A DNA stretch of 64,000 bases from Oligella sp050920755 (lineage in GTDB: Bacteria; Pseudomonadota; Gammaproteobacteria; Burkholderiales; Burkholderiaceae_B), in NCBI RefSeq assembly GCF_050920755.1, contig NZ_CP158480.1, positions 124,001-188,000 on the forward strand, read 5' to 3'. Under the pieces are notes generated by a model. It was not told the DNA's origin, did not search any database, and was given only the letters and a program-made list of their open reading frames with translations. How positions within the stretch are numbered: position 1 is the stretch's first letter; every line of letters begins with the position of its first letter. Below are positions 17,943 to 24,776 of this stretch, piece by piece. The position numbers and the translations under genes are program-made.

Positions 17943-18998
17943 TTATGCTGCTAATACGACATGTCTCTCTAAATCGCTACTCTCCTTCGATGGGTTTAGC
18001 CAGACCTCTTTGACCGGTTTCCAATTGCGGACAGAACGGTTTTTCCAACGCTCAGGTCTAGCTTCTTTGGCTTTTTCATAAACGGCACGGCGATGCGCTA
18101 AAATCGCGTTATCCTGTCCGCTATGACGCTGCTCTGGCGTGACAAACTGAATGCCACTATGGCAATGTTGCGTGTTATACCAGATGACGAATTGATGCAC
18201 CCATTGACGAGCCTGTTCTAGGCTAGTAAAAGGCTTATTAGGATAGGCCGGTGTGTATTTGAGTGCTCTAAACAGTGACTCAGAATAGGGATTATCATCA
18301 CTAACCGACGGGCGGCTAAAGGAAGGCACAATGCCCAACTTCTGCAAGGTCGCTAGCATGGTAGCTCCTTTCATCGGACTGCCATTATCTGAGTGCAAGA
18401 TAAGCTGGTCTTTTCGGATACCATGTTTCAGGCACGCCTTGCTGATCAGAGTCGCTGCGTGTTGAGCCGACTCTTCTAGGTGAATCTCCCAACCAGTAAT
18501 CAGACGACTGTAGATATCCATCGTCATATACAAGCGATAGAACTGCCCACGAATTGCACTCGGCAGATAGGTGATGTCCCATGACCATACCTGATTAGGT
18601 GCTGTGGCTACCCACGACATAGGCTTAGGCACCTGTCGTGGTGGCTGTGCTCGACCACGGCGATTTAGCTGACCATGCGTTCTTAAGACTCGGTAAAACG
18701 AAGATTCAGATGCAATATAAATCCCCTTATCAGCCAATTTAGGTACGATTTGAGAAGGTGGCAAGCTTTGATATTCCGGCTGATTACATAGGGCAAGGAT
18801 GTGATGCTTTTCCTCTTGCGTTAATGCATGCGTATAGTGACGATTATTCGTCTGTCGACGCTTATCGGCCAAGTCGTCACCTGCCGCTTGCCAACGCAAT
18901 AACGTACGACAACTAATGCCTAGGATGTCGCACGCTTGATGGCGTCGTGCTCCCGCCTTAACAGCTTCTTCAATTAAGTTCACGGCTATCTGTTTCAT
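17943..18998 (-). CDS. Transposase OrfB of nested IS (rve/DDE), copy A
   Basis: The 351-residue protein has an N-terminal HTH region (QACDILGISCRTLLRWQ) and a DDE core: NQVWSWDITYLP, LILHSDNGSPMKG and SDDNPYSESLFRALKY. The end RPERWKNRSVRNWKPVKEVW is typical of InsO-type IS3 transposases. It is intact. It begins 11 bases after orfA on the same strand, so expression is likely by coupling rather than frameshifting. Confidence 0.92.
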   Translation of the reverse strand: MKQIAVNLIEEAVKAGARRHQACDILGISCRTLLRWQAAGDDLADKRRQTNNRHYTHALTQEEKHHILALCNQPEYQSLPPSQIVPKLADKGIYIASESSFYRVLRTHGQLNRRGRAQPPRQVPKPMSWVATAPNQVWSWDITYLPSAIRGQFYRLYMTMDIYSRLITGWEIHLEESAQHAATLISKACLKHGIRKDQLILHSDNGSPMKGATMLATLQKLGIVPSFSRPSVSDDNPYSESLFRALKYTPAYPNKPFTSLEQARQWVHQFVIWYNTQHCHSGIQFVTPEQRHSGQDNAILAHRRAVYEKAKEARPERWKNRSVRNWKPVKEVWLNPSKESSDLERHVVLAA

Positions 18999-19009
18999 CG
19001 GCTCAGGAA

Positions 19010-19498
19010 TCAGTCTTCCTCGTCGTTGCCCCAGATAGCCCGGGCTTTTTTTGATAAGGTCAATAAGGCAGCCGTTTCAGCTAAGGCCTTCTCCTTACGT
19101 CTTAATTCTTTTTCTAGCTGACGACTCTTTTTACGCTCAGCCGCTAAGACCGCCTTAGTCACAGGCCCTGCCTTCATATCGAAGGCTTCAATCTCGACCC
19201 GCCAAGCATCTAACTGCTCAGGATAGATACCATGCTCGCGACAATAACTCGACCGCTCGGCCTCGTTCATACTGGCTGTTTGAATAATAGCGGCTAACTT
19301 CGCCTTGGTGTCCCATTGGTCAGGACGTGATTCTTTTGCAGGCACAACAAATCCTCTGGCTTGTAGCTGTTTTTTCCAACTATATAAAGTGGATACGTGA
19401 ATACCGCTTTCTCGGCTAATTTGAGCCACACTTTGGTTATTCGGTGGCATCATTTTATTAACGATCTGCGCTTTAAATTCTGAACTGTAAGATGACAT
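19010..19498 (-). CDS. Transposase OrfA of nested IS, copy A
   Basis: This is a 162-residue basic DNA-binding protein. The HTH motif QSVAQISRESGIHVSTLYSW lies at residues ~22-41, and a coiled-coil C-terminus (KKSRQLEKELRRKEKALAET) is typical of IS3 OrfA leucine zippers. The 4-bp target duplications of the element fit IS3-family groups with such duplications. The same protein is encoded at 57517-58005. Confidence 0.9.
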   Translation of the reverse strand: MSSYSSEFKAQIVNKMMPPNNQSVAQISRESGIHVSTLYSWKKQLQARGFVVPAKESRPDQWDTKAKLAAIIQTASMNEAERSSYCREHGIYPEQLDAWRVEIEAFDMKAGPVTKAVLAAERKKSRQLEKELRRKEKALAETAALLTLSKKARAIWGNDEED

Positions 19499-19810
19499 TG
19501 TAAGACACTAACCGCTCCCTCAATTACATGAAATATAAAAATCAGAAAATCAGACAACTAGTGTGACAGAGGGGGCTCTTTAAGGCGAGACATCATGGAG
19601 GCATCCATGCCACCGTATTTAGCACGCCACTTGTAGAACGTGGCGCTGCTCATGCCATGCTCCCGGCACAGCTCCGGCACTGGCGTACCGGCTTCGGCTT
19701 GTTTAAGAATCGCCATAATTTGGCTATCAGTATATCGTGATCTCTTCATTGAATTTCCTTTATAAGAAATTCTACTTCTAATTGCTATGGTTTTGTGGGA
19801 GGATTACCTA

Positions 19811-19882
19811 CCCCCGCGACTTAAAGCGGCTTAAAATCCATATCATTCCACTAAAAGGTGTTCCTAAAAATGGGGGGACTAC
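19811..19882 (+). mobile_element. Right-end fragment of another IS3-type element
   Basis: AAAAATGGGGGGACTAC (ending 19882) is the same right terminus as that of the IS3 copy at 59358-60545. Upstream, CGACTTAAAGCGGCTTAA may be the last codons of its orfB. The fragment sits between the interrupted IS and the lasso exporter, showing that more than one insertion or deletion hit the cyclase gene. Confidence 0.6.
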
Positions 19883-19925
19883 AAAGGTTCTCAACAATTA
19901 TATTGACATCTGTATATAAACTCAT
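19883..19925 (-). pseudogene. Possible first 14 codons of the lasso cyclase gene
   Basis: Twelve bases after the exporter stop, ATG 19925 opens MSLYTDVNIIVENL before the frame enters IS end sequence. Position and strand fit the start of the cyclase whose C-terminus survives at 16540-16954. The sequence is too short for a family assignment. It could instead be a different small gene. Confidence 0.35.
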
Positions 19926-19937
19926 TAAAAGCTGAGC

Positions 19938-21635
19938 TCAATCAAGATGTACTATATTATCTTGCTGCTGTTTGAGTTTTAAATTATGAGTAATAGCGAT
20001 TATATTTGTTTCATGACTTATCTTTCTGAGGCTGTCCATTATGTCTAATTCGGTAGATTCATCTAGGTTTGAACTGGCTTCATCTAACAAAATATATTGA
20101 GGTGATTCGTATAATGCTCTAGCGATAGATATTCGCTGCCTTTCGCCTCCAGAAAGTGTTAGTCCTCTTTCTCCTATAATTGTTTTGAACTTTTCGGGTA
20201 GCTCATTAATTCTGTCGTATATAGAAGCTTTCTTAACTGCCTGAATCAATTTCTCATGATTATATTCTCTGCCTAAAATAATATTGGCTTCTATTGAGTC
20301 ATTAAAAAGCAAGATCTCCTGAGGAACTACGCCTATACTTGAGTACCAGTAATTATCATTGATGGTATTTAGGTCAATGCCATTGACTAAAATCTTTCCG
20401 CTTTGCGGCTTTAATTGCTTTAAAATCAATTTGAATATTGTGGACTTGCCACTACCGCTTTTGCCACTCAAAAATGTTATTGAACCTTTATATGCCGTAA
20501 AGGATATGTTTTTTACCCCCCTCCCGTTTTGGTATTGATAGGAAACGTTATTAAAAGAAAGTGGGGTTAGTTTAATGTTCTTAATTTCTGGTGAACTAGA
20601 GATTAATTTTCCTGTTTGAGCTTTTGAAATATCTTTATTGTGTTCATTCCACATTTTTGAAAATGGCTTAAACTCATTGTACGATTGAATTATTCGTTCA
20701 ATACTGAGCCCAATCATTTCAAATGGATAGTTCAATTGGAGCAATAATGTATTGAATAAAACAATATCACCAATTGAGATCTGATTAGCCTCAAGTTTAG
20801 GCATTAGGAAAACGAAAGTAATTGTAAATTGTAATGAAAGAGCCAATCCAAAAACCAAAGTATATCTAATTCTTTTTAAAGCAAAAAACTTCCAATTTTC
20901 TAGAACCAATTTTGATCTAGATTCAAACTTTTCACTAATCCACTCTGTTGAATTAAATAGCTGTAATACCTCAATCATTGAAATTGAATTGCCAACTAGT
21001 TGAGCATTTTTTTGACTATTTTGAACAGCCTCGTTTAAATGTTTACTTGTCCATTTGTTGGAATAATATGAGAATGTAATAAAAAACAATCCATATATAG
21101 TGACAATTAATGCAATAATCAAATCAATTTTAGACCCTAAAAGAAGCATAGAGAATAGTATTTGTACAATGCCAGGTATCACTGACATAAGCATTAGTTG
21201 TACTAAGATATCTATAGACTGAGATCCTTGAGTTTGTACAGCTTGAATTGCAGTAGGATTATGCTGCAAAAAAAACATCGAGTTCTTTTTTATTATTTTA
21301 TTAAAAAAACTTGTTGCTGCAATATGGTTAATATTTTGTGAAATTATTAGGGATAGGTAATTTATTGCGTTTTTAAATATTAACGATAAACCAATTAATA
21401 CTGAGTATATTAAAAAGCCTTGAAATATTATATTAATAATTAAGTTGTATTTACTGGCTGCGTAAACATCTATCGTAGACGAGAAAGAATAAGGCGCCAA
21501 TACAAACAAAGTTGATGAAACTATAATGCAAATCACTGCGATGATTATATATAGTTTAGAGAAACTCCAAAAATTAATTAGTATTCTAGTAAATGCGTTC
21601 TTTATCCCATTAAACTCATTGACTTGCTCAGTCAT
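19938..21635 (-). CDS. Lasso peptide ABC exporter, McjD-like
   Basis: The 565-residue half-transporter has six membrane segments within residues ~1-310 and a C-terminal ATPase with Walker A GKSGSGKST, signature LSGGERQRISIARALY, Walker B YILLDEASSNLD and the H-loop ITHN. The fused TMD-NBD layout, AT-rich composition and position with McjB- and McjC-like genes identify it as the exporter/self-immunity component of a lasso cluster. On sequence alone it could export other peptides. A ribosome site (AAAGGTGG) precedes ATG 21635. It is intact, so immunity-type export may survive although biosynthesis cannot. Confidence 0.82.
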   Translation of the reverse strand: MTEQVNEFNGIKNAFTRILINFWSFSKLYIIIAVICIIVSSTLFVLAPYSFSSTIDVYAASKYNLIINIIFQGFLIYSVLIGLSLIFKNAINYLSLIISQNINHIAATSFFNKIIKKNSMFFLQHNPTAIQAVQTQGSQSIDILVQLMLMSVIPGIVQILFSMLLLGSKIDLIIALIVTIYGLFFITFSYYSNKWTSKHLNEAVQNSQKNAQLVGNSISMIEVLQLFNSTEWISEKFESRSKLVLENWKFFALKRIRYTLVFGLALSLQFTITFVFLMPKLEANQISIGDIVLFNTLLLQLNYPFEMIGLSIERIIQSYNEFKPFSKMWNEHNKDISKAQTGKLISSSPEIKNIKLTPLSFNNVSYQYQNGRGVKNISFTAYKGSITFLSGKSGSGKSTIFKLILKQLKPQSGKILVNGIDLNTINDNYWYSSIGVVPQEILLFNDSIEANIILGREYNHEKLIQAVKKASIYDRINELPEKFKTIIGERGLTLSGGERQRISIARALYESPQYILLDEASSNLDESTELDIMDSLRKISHETNIIAITHNLKLKQQQDNIVHLD

Positions 21636-21667
21636 ATAACCACCTTTTATATTTATGACAGTTAACG

Positions 21668-21718
21668 TGAACCTACCCCATTCTACTTTCGGGCTGTGTT
21701 AAGAATGGGGTAGGTTCA
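21668..21718. repeat. Perfect 17-bp inverted repeat upstream of the exporter
   Basis: TGAACCTACCCCATTCT (21668-21684) is repeated in perfect inversion at 21702-21718 with a 17-base loop. The TGAACC...CCCC form looks like an IS3-family terminal repeat, and a close relative (GAATGGGGAGGTTCA) is at 23848-23862. It may be two abutting IS ends or a strong hairpin between the exporter and the IS fragment. Confidence 0.7.
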
Positions 21719-21818
21719 ATGCCACACTGCCCTCAACAGAATGGAATGATTGAACGTTTTATTCGTACGCTCAAAGAGCAATGTGTACATCGGCAGCGTT
21801 TTGAGAGCATACAACATG

Positions 21819-23052
21819 AGACTTTTGCATAAAAACGGTTAAATAGCGCTTTTTTGTTCTACTTGGAAATTTTTTTGATTTTTTGATTTTTTTGGAAATT
21901 TTCGACAAATTTCACCCCGCTTTTATCGATAAATGCCTGTTTTTTAGGCATTTATCTGCCTAATTCTGCCTTTTAGGCAAAATTAGGCGCAACTATCCTA
22001 AGCTTATTGGCAGCTTTTAAACAATTGATGCAAATCGCTTTCAAAAGCGACTGCGCATGCACCTTGACGAGACCAAAATAGCTTGCCCGCTTATGTTTGA
22101 ATTTACGGTGCAGCGTGCCGAAACTTTGCTCAATCACATAGCGAGTCTTAGATAAACGCTTGTTGCGTTCTATCTGCTCACGTGTCAACACTGAACCGCG
22201 ATGCGCCTTTTGCATAATGCCATCTTCTAAGCCGAGCGCTTGTAATCGCTTTCGGTTCTTTGCGCTGCTATAGCCCTTATCCGCTTCTACTCTCGTGCCC
22301 TGTTCCAAATCATTGACGAGCGGTTCAAGTTGATTAACCTCATGCACATTAGCGGGCGTGGTATTAAGCTTTTCAATATAGCCCTCACCATCCGAACGAG
22401 CATGTAGCTTAAAGCCTAAATGGAAGTCAGCCCCCTTTTTTGTCCAACGTGCATCCTTATCAGTGCTTGGTGCAGACTCATGATACTCACCGTCCTCAAG
22501 CTGCTCAATTGCCTTCATTTTCTTACGACCTGCCGTTTGAATAATCGTCGCATCAACCACTGCCGTTTGCGCCTTGGCTACTTTTAGACCCTTCTCGCTT
22601 AACTGCTGATTGATAAGCACTGACAGCTTATCCAATAAACCCTCCTCAGCCAACCAATTGCGGTAACGGCATAGGGTACTGTGATCGGGAACGTCCATAT
22701 CATCAAAACCGCAAAAAATCGTAAAATCAATGCGAGTCACCAAACTATGCTCAAGCTCCGGATCGGAGAGGCTATGCCATTGACCCAATAGGACTGCCTT
22801 AAACATGGCGAGCACGGGATAACTCGGACGACCTTGTTGAGTCGTCAATCGACGCTGCTTTTGTGAATTGAGGCAGCGTTCAATCGGTCGCCAATCAATC
22901 ACTTGATCTAACTTAAGCAACGGAAAACGGTCGAGATGTTTGGCAATACGGGCTTTGGCGGTTTGTTGAAAGAAACTACTCATGGGACTGAAGTAAGAAA
23001 GCAAGGAAATAAGCCATATTATAGGAAGTTTGAGGGGTTATTGCAAAGGTCT
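21819..23052 (-). mobile_element. IS5-family insertion sequence, copy 2
   Basis: This is a full 1234-bp copy in inverted orientation to copy 1. AACAT lies immediately outside both ends and the target can be rebuilt exactly. The duplication is 5-7 bp depending on whether the outermost G/C is counted as element. Inverted repeats AGACTTTTGCA and TGCAAAGGTCT define the ends. Confidence 0.9.
21973..22983 (-). CDS. IS5-family transposase (copy 2)
   Basis: It is a 336-residue transposase almost identical to copies 1 and 3. It carries Cys in ERCLNS where the others have Tyr, and FHLGFK/NDLEQ as in copy 3. The DDE residues (VVDATIIQT, VEADKGYSS, YVIEQSFG) are present, so it appears functional. The start is ATG 22983. 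Confidence 0.92.
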   Translation of the reverse strand: MSSFFQQTAKARIAKHLDRFPLLKLDQVIDWRPIERCLNSQKQRRLTTQQGRPSYPVLAMFKAVLLGQWHSLSDPELEHSLVTRIDFTIFCGFDDMDVPDHSTLCRYRNWLAEEGLLDKLSVLINQQLSEKGLKVAKAQTAVVDATIIQTAGRKKMKAIEQLEDGEYHESAPSTDKDARWTKKGADFHLGFKLHARSDGEGYIEKLNTTPANVHEVNQLEPLVNDLEQGTRVEADKGYSSAKNRKRLQALGLEDGIMQKAHRGSVLTREQIERNKRLSKTRYVIEQSFGTLHRKFKHKRASYFGLVKVHAQSLLKAICINCLKAANKLRIVAPNFA

Positions 23053-23189
23053 CAACATGCCAATCGAGTGTTAGCGGACTGGATCGGGTTTTACAACCAT
23101 CAACGCCCACACCAGTCCTTGGGTATGAAGTCACCCGTTGAAGTCAGAGAGGCTTTAGCGGTATAAGGTGAGCAGAAAGTGCTGGGTCA

Positions 23190-23612
23190 TTACAACTCTG
23201 TGAGCAAGTTTTCCATATTCCACCGCTCAATGGTATTACGGATAAAATCAATCCTTCTTCCGTTTTCTTCGGTGAAATACATAGCGTCACCAAGCGGTGT
23301 ATAATTTTTTGTGTAATAACTATCACCATCGTATTGCTCCATTTGGGTTTGATCATTAAGAAAAGTAAAAGGATCAATATCTAATTTTACAAATTCAAGA
23401 GGACGATTATTTTCGATAACAGCTTTTGCATGACAGTAAGAGAAAAACAATAAGTCATTTGAAATAATTTTATATCTTTCCTTAAAATGTTTTCCAACCA
23501 CATTTGTACCAGCAAAAAGATCAACAAAACTTTCCTCATTTCCAGTCAAATGCTTACTTAATAAATCATTGATTTCATTTAATAAAAGTGATTTTGAACC
23601 AAGATATCTCAT
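23190..23612 (-). pseudogene. D12-class adenine-specific DNA methyltransferase, 3'-truncated
   Basis: The start MRYLGSKSLLLNEI and FVDLFAGTNVVGKHFK (the SAM-binding FxGxG-like motif) followed by ISNDLLFFSYCHAKAV are typical of Dam/D12-type N6-adenine methyltransferases. The protein stops at 140 residues, before the catalytic DPPY motif, where the usual length is about 300. The break lies next to the IS3 fragment at 23166, so an IS-linked deletion is likely. The gene probably came from a restriction-modification system. No partner is present. Confidence 0.72.
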
Positions 23613-23910
23613 TTGTACATCCTAAATCATCCTAGTTATTTAAAAGCAAGTCTAACATATAAAGGGTATAGAGCGAAAATTATCTTGATTTGCACAGCGA
23701 CAATTACTTTGGTCGGTTAATTTGCTAAGGTTCAATACAGCTAAAACGGAGGTATTTTGTGTCTGGTAGTAAGATAATAAAGCGATAAATTAGTAGTTAT
23801 TCTATGGATTTTAGAAAAAATCACTCTCAAACAGTATTCACAGCTATGAATGGGGAGGTTCAAAATGGTTGTTTGCCTTGAGAAAAGTGACGAATACAGG
23901 AAAAAACAAA
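23613..23910. other. Gene-free gap with an IS-end-like sequence
   Basis: This ~300-base AT-rich gap holds no supportable gene. Its only notable item is GAATGGGGAGGTTCA at 23848-23862, similar to the inverted repeat at 21668-21718 and possibly an IS end. Short frames on either strand lack coding character. Confidence 0.5.
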
Positions 23911-23939
23911 AGGTGCTGAAAAACCGCCATTCAGCACCT
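23911..23939 (-). terminator. Rho-independent terminator of the cyd-sbp transcript
   Basis: On the - strand AGGTGCTGAA and TTCAGCACCT form a 10-bp stem with a 9-base loop, followed by TTTGTTTTTT. It lies 36 bases after the solute-binding protein stop. Confidence 0.85.
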
Positions 23940-23975
23940 CTTAATATCATTAACACCGTCGGCTTGACGCGCGCC

Positions 23976-24710
23976 TTATTTAGCGACGCTGGCACCCTTT
24001 GCCTGATTAGCGTCTAAAATTTGCTGCACTTCACCGCTTGCTTTGACTAAGCGCACAAATTGATTTAGATATTCAGCCGCTAAACCACCACGCTTTTTGG
24101 ATACGCCCATGGCTTGTGGAATTTCCATAAAATGACTAGGTAGAATGCGCACAGCACTACCGACACGCTCCGCATCCAATTCCAGTTGTTGCTTGACCCC
24201 GGCAGCGACCTCATAGCCATTTTCCAAGAAGTGATCCACCACGGTTTGAGAGTTTGCGGCACGGACGATTTCTGCGTGCTTTAAGCTGCGACTTAGATGC
24301 AAATCATAGGCACTACCTTGACCGACGACGACTCGGATACCTTTATGATCGACCTCATCGACACTTTGAATGGCAGAATTTTGAGGCACCATATAACCCC
24401 CCTCAATAACGACATAGGGTTGGGTAAAGCTAATCAACTGAGCGCGTTCCGGATCAATCGCAAAAAAACCGATATCGGCGTTGGCAGTAGCCACATAATT
24501 AACCGCATCGGCAGCTTTTTTAACCGGAATTAATTTCAACGGTACACCCAACTGCAAAGCAAACTTTTTGGCTAAATCCACTGACACACCGCTTGGTTCC
24601 TCGTGCTCTACGCCGGCCTTAGCAAGAATGGCATTGCCGAGATTAATCACGGCACGCAATTCACCGGTGGGGGCAAACACCTTTTTCAAATTAAGTTCCT
24701 CATGCATCAT
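23976..24710 (-). CDS. Family 3 solute-binding-like protein without signal peptide
   Basis: The fold markers of amino-acid-type periplasmic binding proteins are present: GVSVDLAKKFALQLGVPLKLIPV, ADIGFFAIDPERAQLISFTQPY and VVVGQGSAYDLHL. The start at 24710 has GAGGAGCGG just upstream. The protein begins MMHEELNLKKVFAP, so there is no signal peptide. Extending upstream to 24776 does not add one (polar PSLTQLVPVAVYFLNLGEE). It is therefore probably cytoplasmic, unlike classical members. It follows cydC by 66 bases and ends at a terminator, so it may be the last gene of the cyd unit. The ligand is unknown. No cognate permease is nearby. Confidence 0.75.
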   Translation of the reverse strand: MMHEELNLKKVFAPTGELRAVINLGNAILAKAGVEHEEPSGVSVDLAKKFALQLGVPLKLIPVKKAADAVNYVATANADIGFFAIDPERAQLISFTQPYVVIEGGYMVPQNSAIQSVDEVDHKGIRVVVGQGSAYDLHLSRSLKHAEIVRAANSQTVVDHFLENGYEVAAGVKQQLELDAERVGSAVRILPSHFMEIPQAMGVSKKRGGLAAEYLNQFVRLVKASGEVQQILDANQAKGASVAK

Positions 24711-24776
24711 AATCCGCTCCTCTCCAAGATTAAGAAAATATACAGCCACCGGTACTAACTGCGTTAGACTAGGCAA

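Larger units (their letters stand above)
17913..19575 (-). mobile_element. Nested two-ORF IS (IS3-like, 1663 bp), copy A
   Basis: The element is bounded by a 4-bp target duplication read as CTCT on the + strand (17909-17912 and 19576-19579). Its ends contain the related inner repeats AGTTGTCCGATTT and AGTTGTCTGATTT. An inverted copy of the same 1663-bp length is at 57440-59102 with its own 4-bp duplication (ATAG). The ends therefore can be set to the base. Its two genes appear intact and identical at the protein level to copy B. Confidence 0.9.
17800..19749 (-). pseudogene. IS3-family OrfA, split by the nested IS
   Basis: The 5' part (19749 to 19576) encodes MKRSRYTDSQIMAILKQAEA and CREHGMSSATFYKWRAKYGG. 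The 3' part (17912 to about 17800) encodes LEAENQRLKKMYAEERLKAE, then ends EKKW as in the intact copy at 59416-59682. Joining the two across one copy of the AGAG duplication restores an uninterrupted frame (SRLKE followed by LEAEN). This confirms the insertion site of the nested element. Confidence 0.85.
16955..19808 (-). mobile_element. IS3-family element interrupted by a second IS
   Basis: The outer ends are GGTAATCCCCCC at 16955 and GGAGGATTACC at 19808, imperfect inverted repeats. A 3-bp TAC lies on both outer sides, compatible with an IS3-type target duplication, though three bases could match by chance. Inside are orfB (16971-17822) and an orfA split into two parts by the nested element 17913-19575. 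A related uninterrupted copy is at 59358-60545. The insertion lies inside the lasso cyclase gene. Confidence 0.82.
21719..23166 (+). pseudogene. IS3-family transposase C-terminal fragment split by IS5 copy 2
   Basis: The left part encodes PHCPQQNGMIERFIRTLKEQ and the right part NRVLADWIGFYNHQRPHQSL followed by GMKSPVEVREALAV and a stop. Removing the IS5 copy and one copy of the duplicated AACAT gives a continuous frame (FESIQHANRVL). This is the Glu-containing end of the DDE domain. The rest of the element is missing. Confidence 0.85.

Noticed and set aside
23741..23995. 84-codon - strand frame after the solute-binding protein
   Set aside because: It runs through the terminator at 23911-23939 and has no recognisable protein character.
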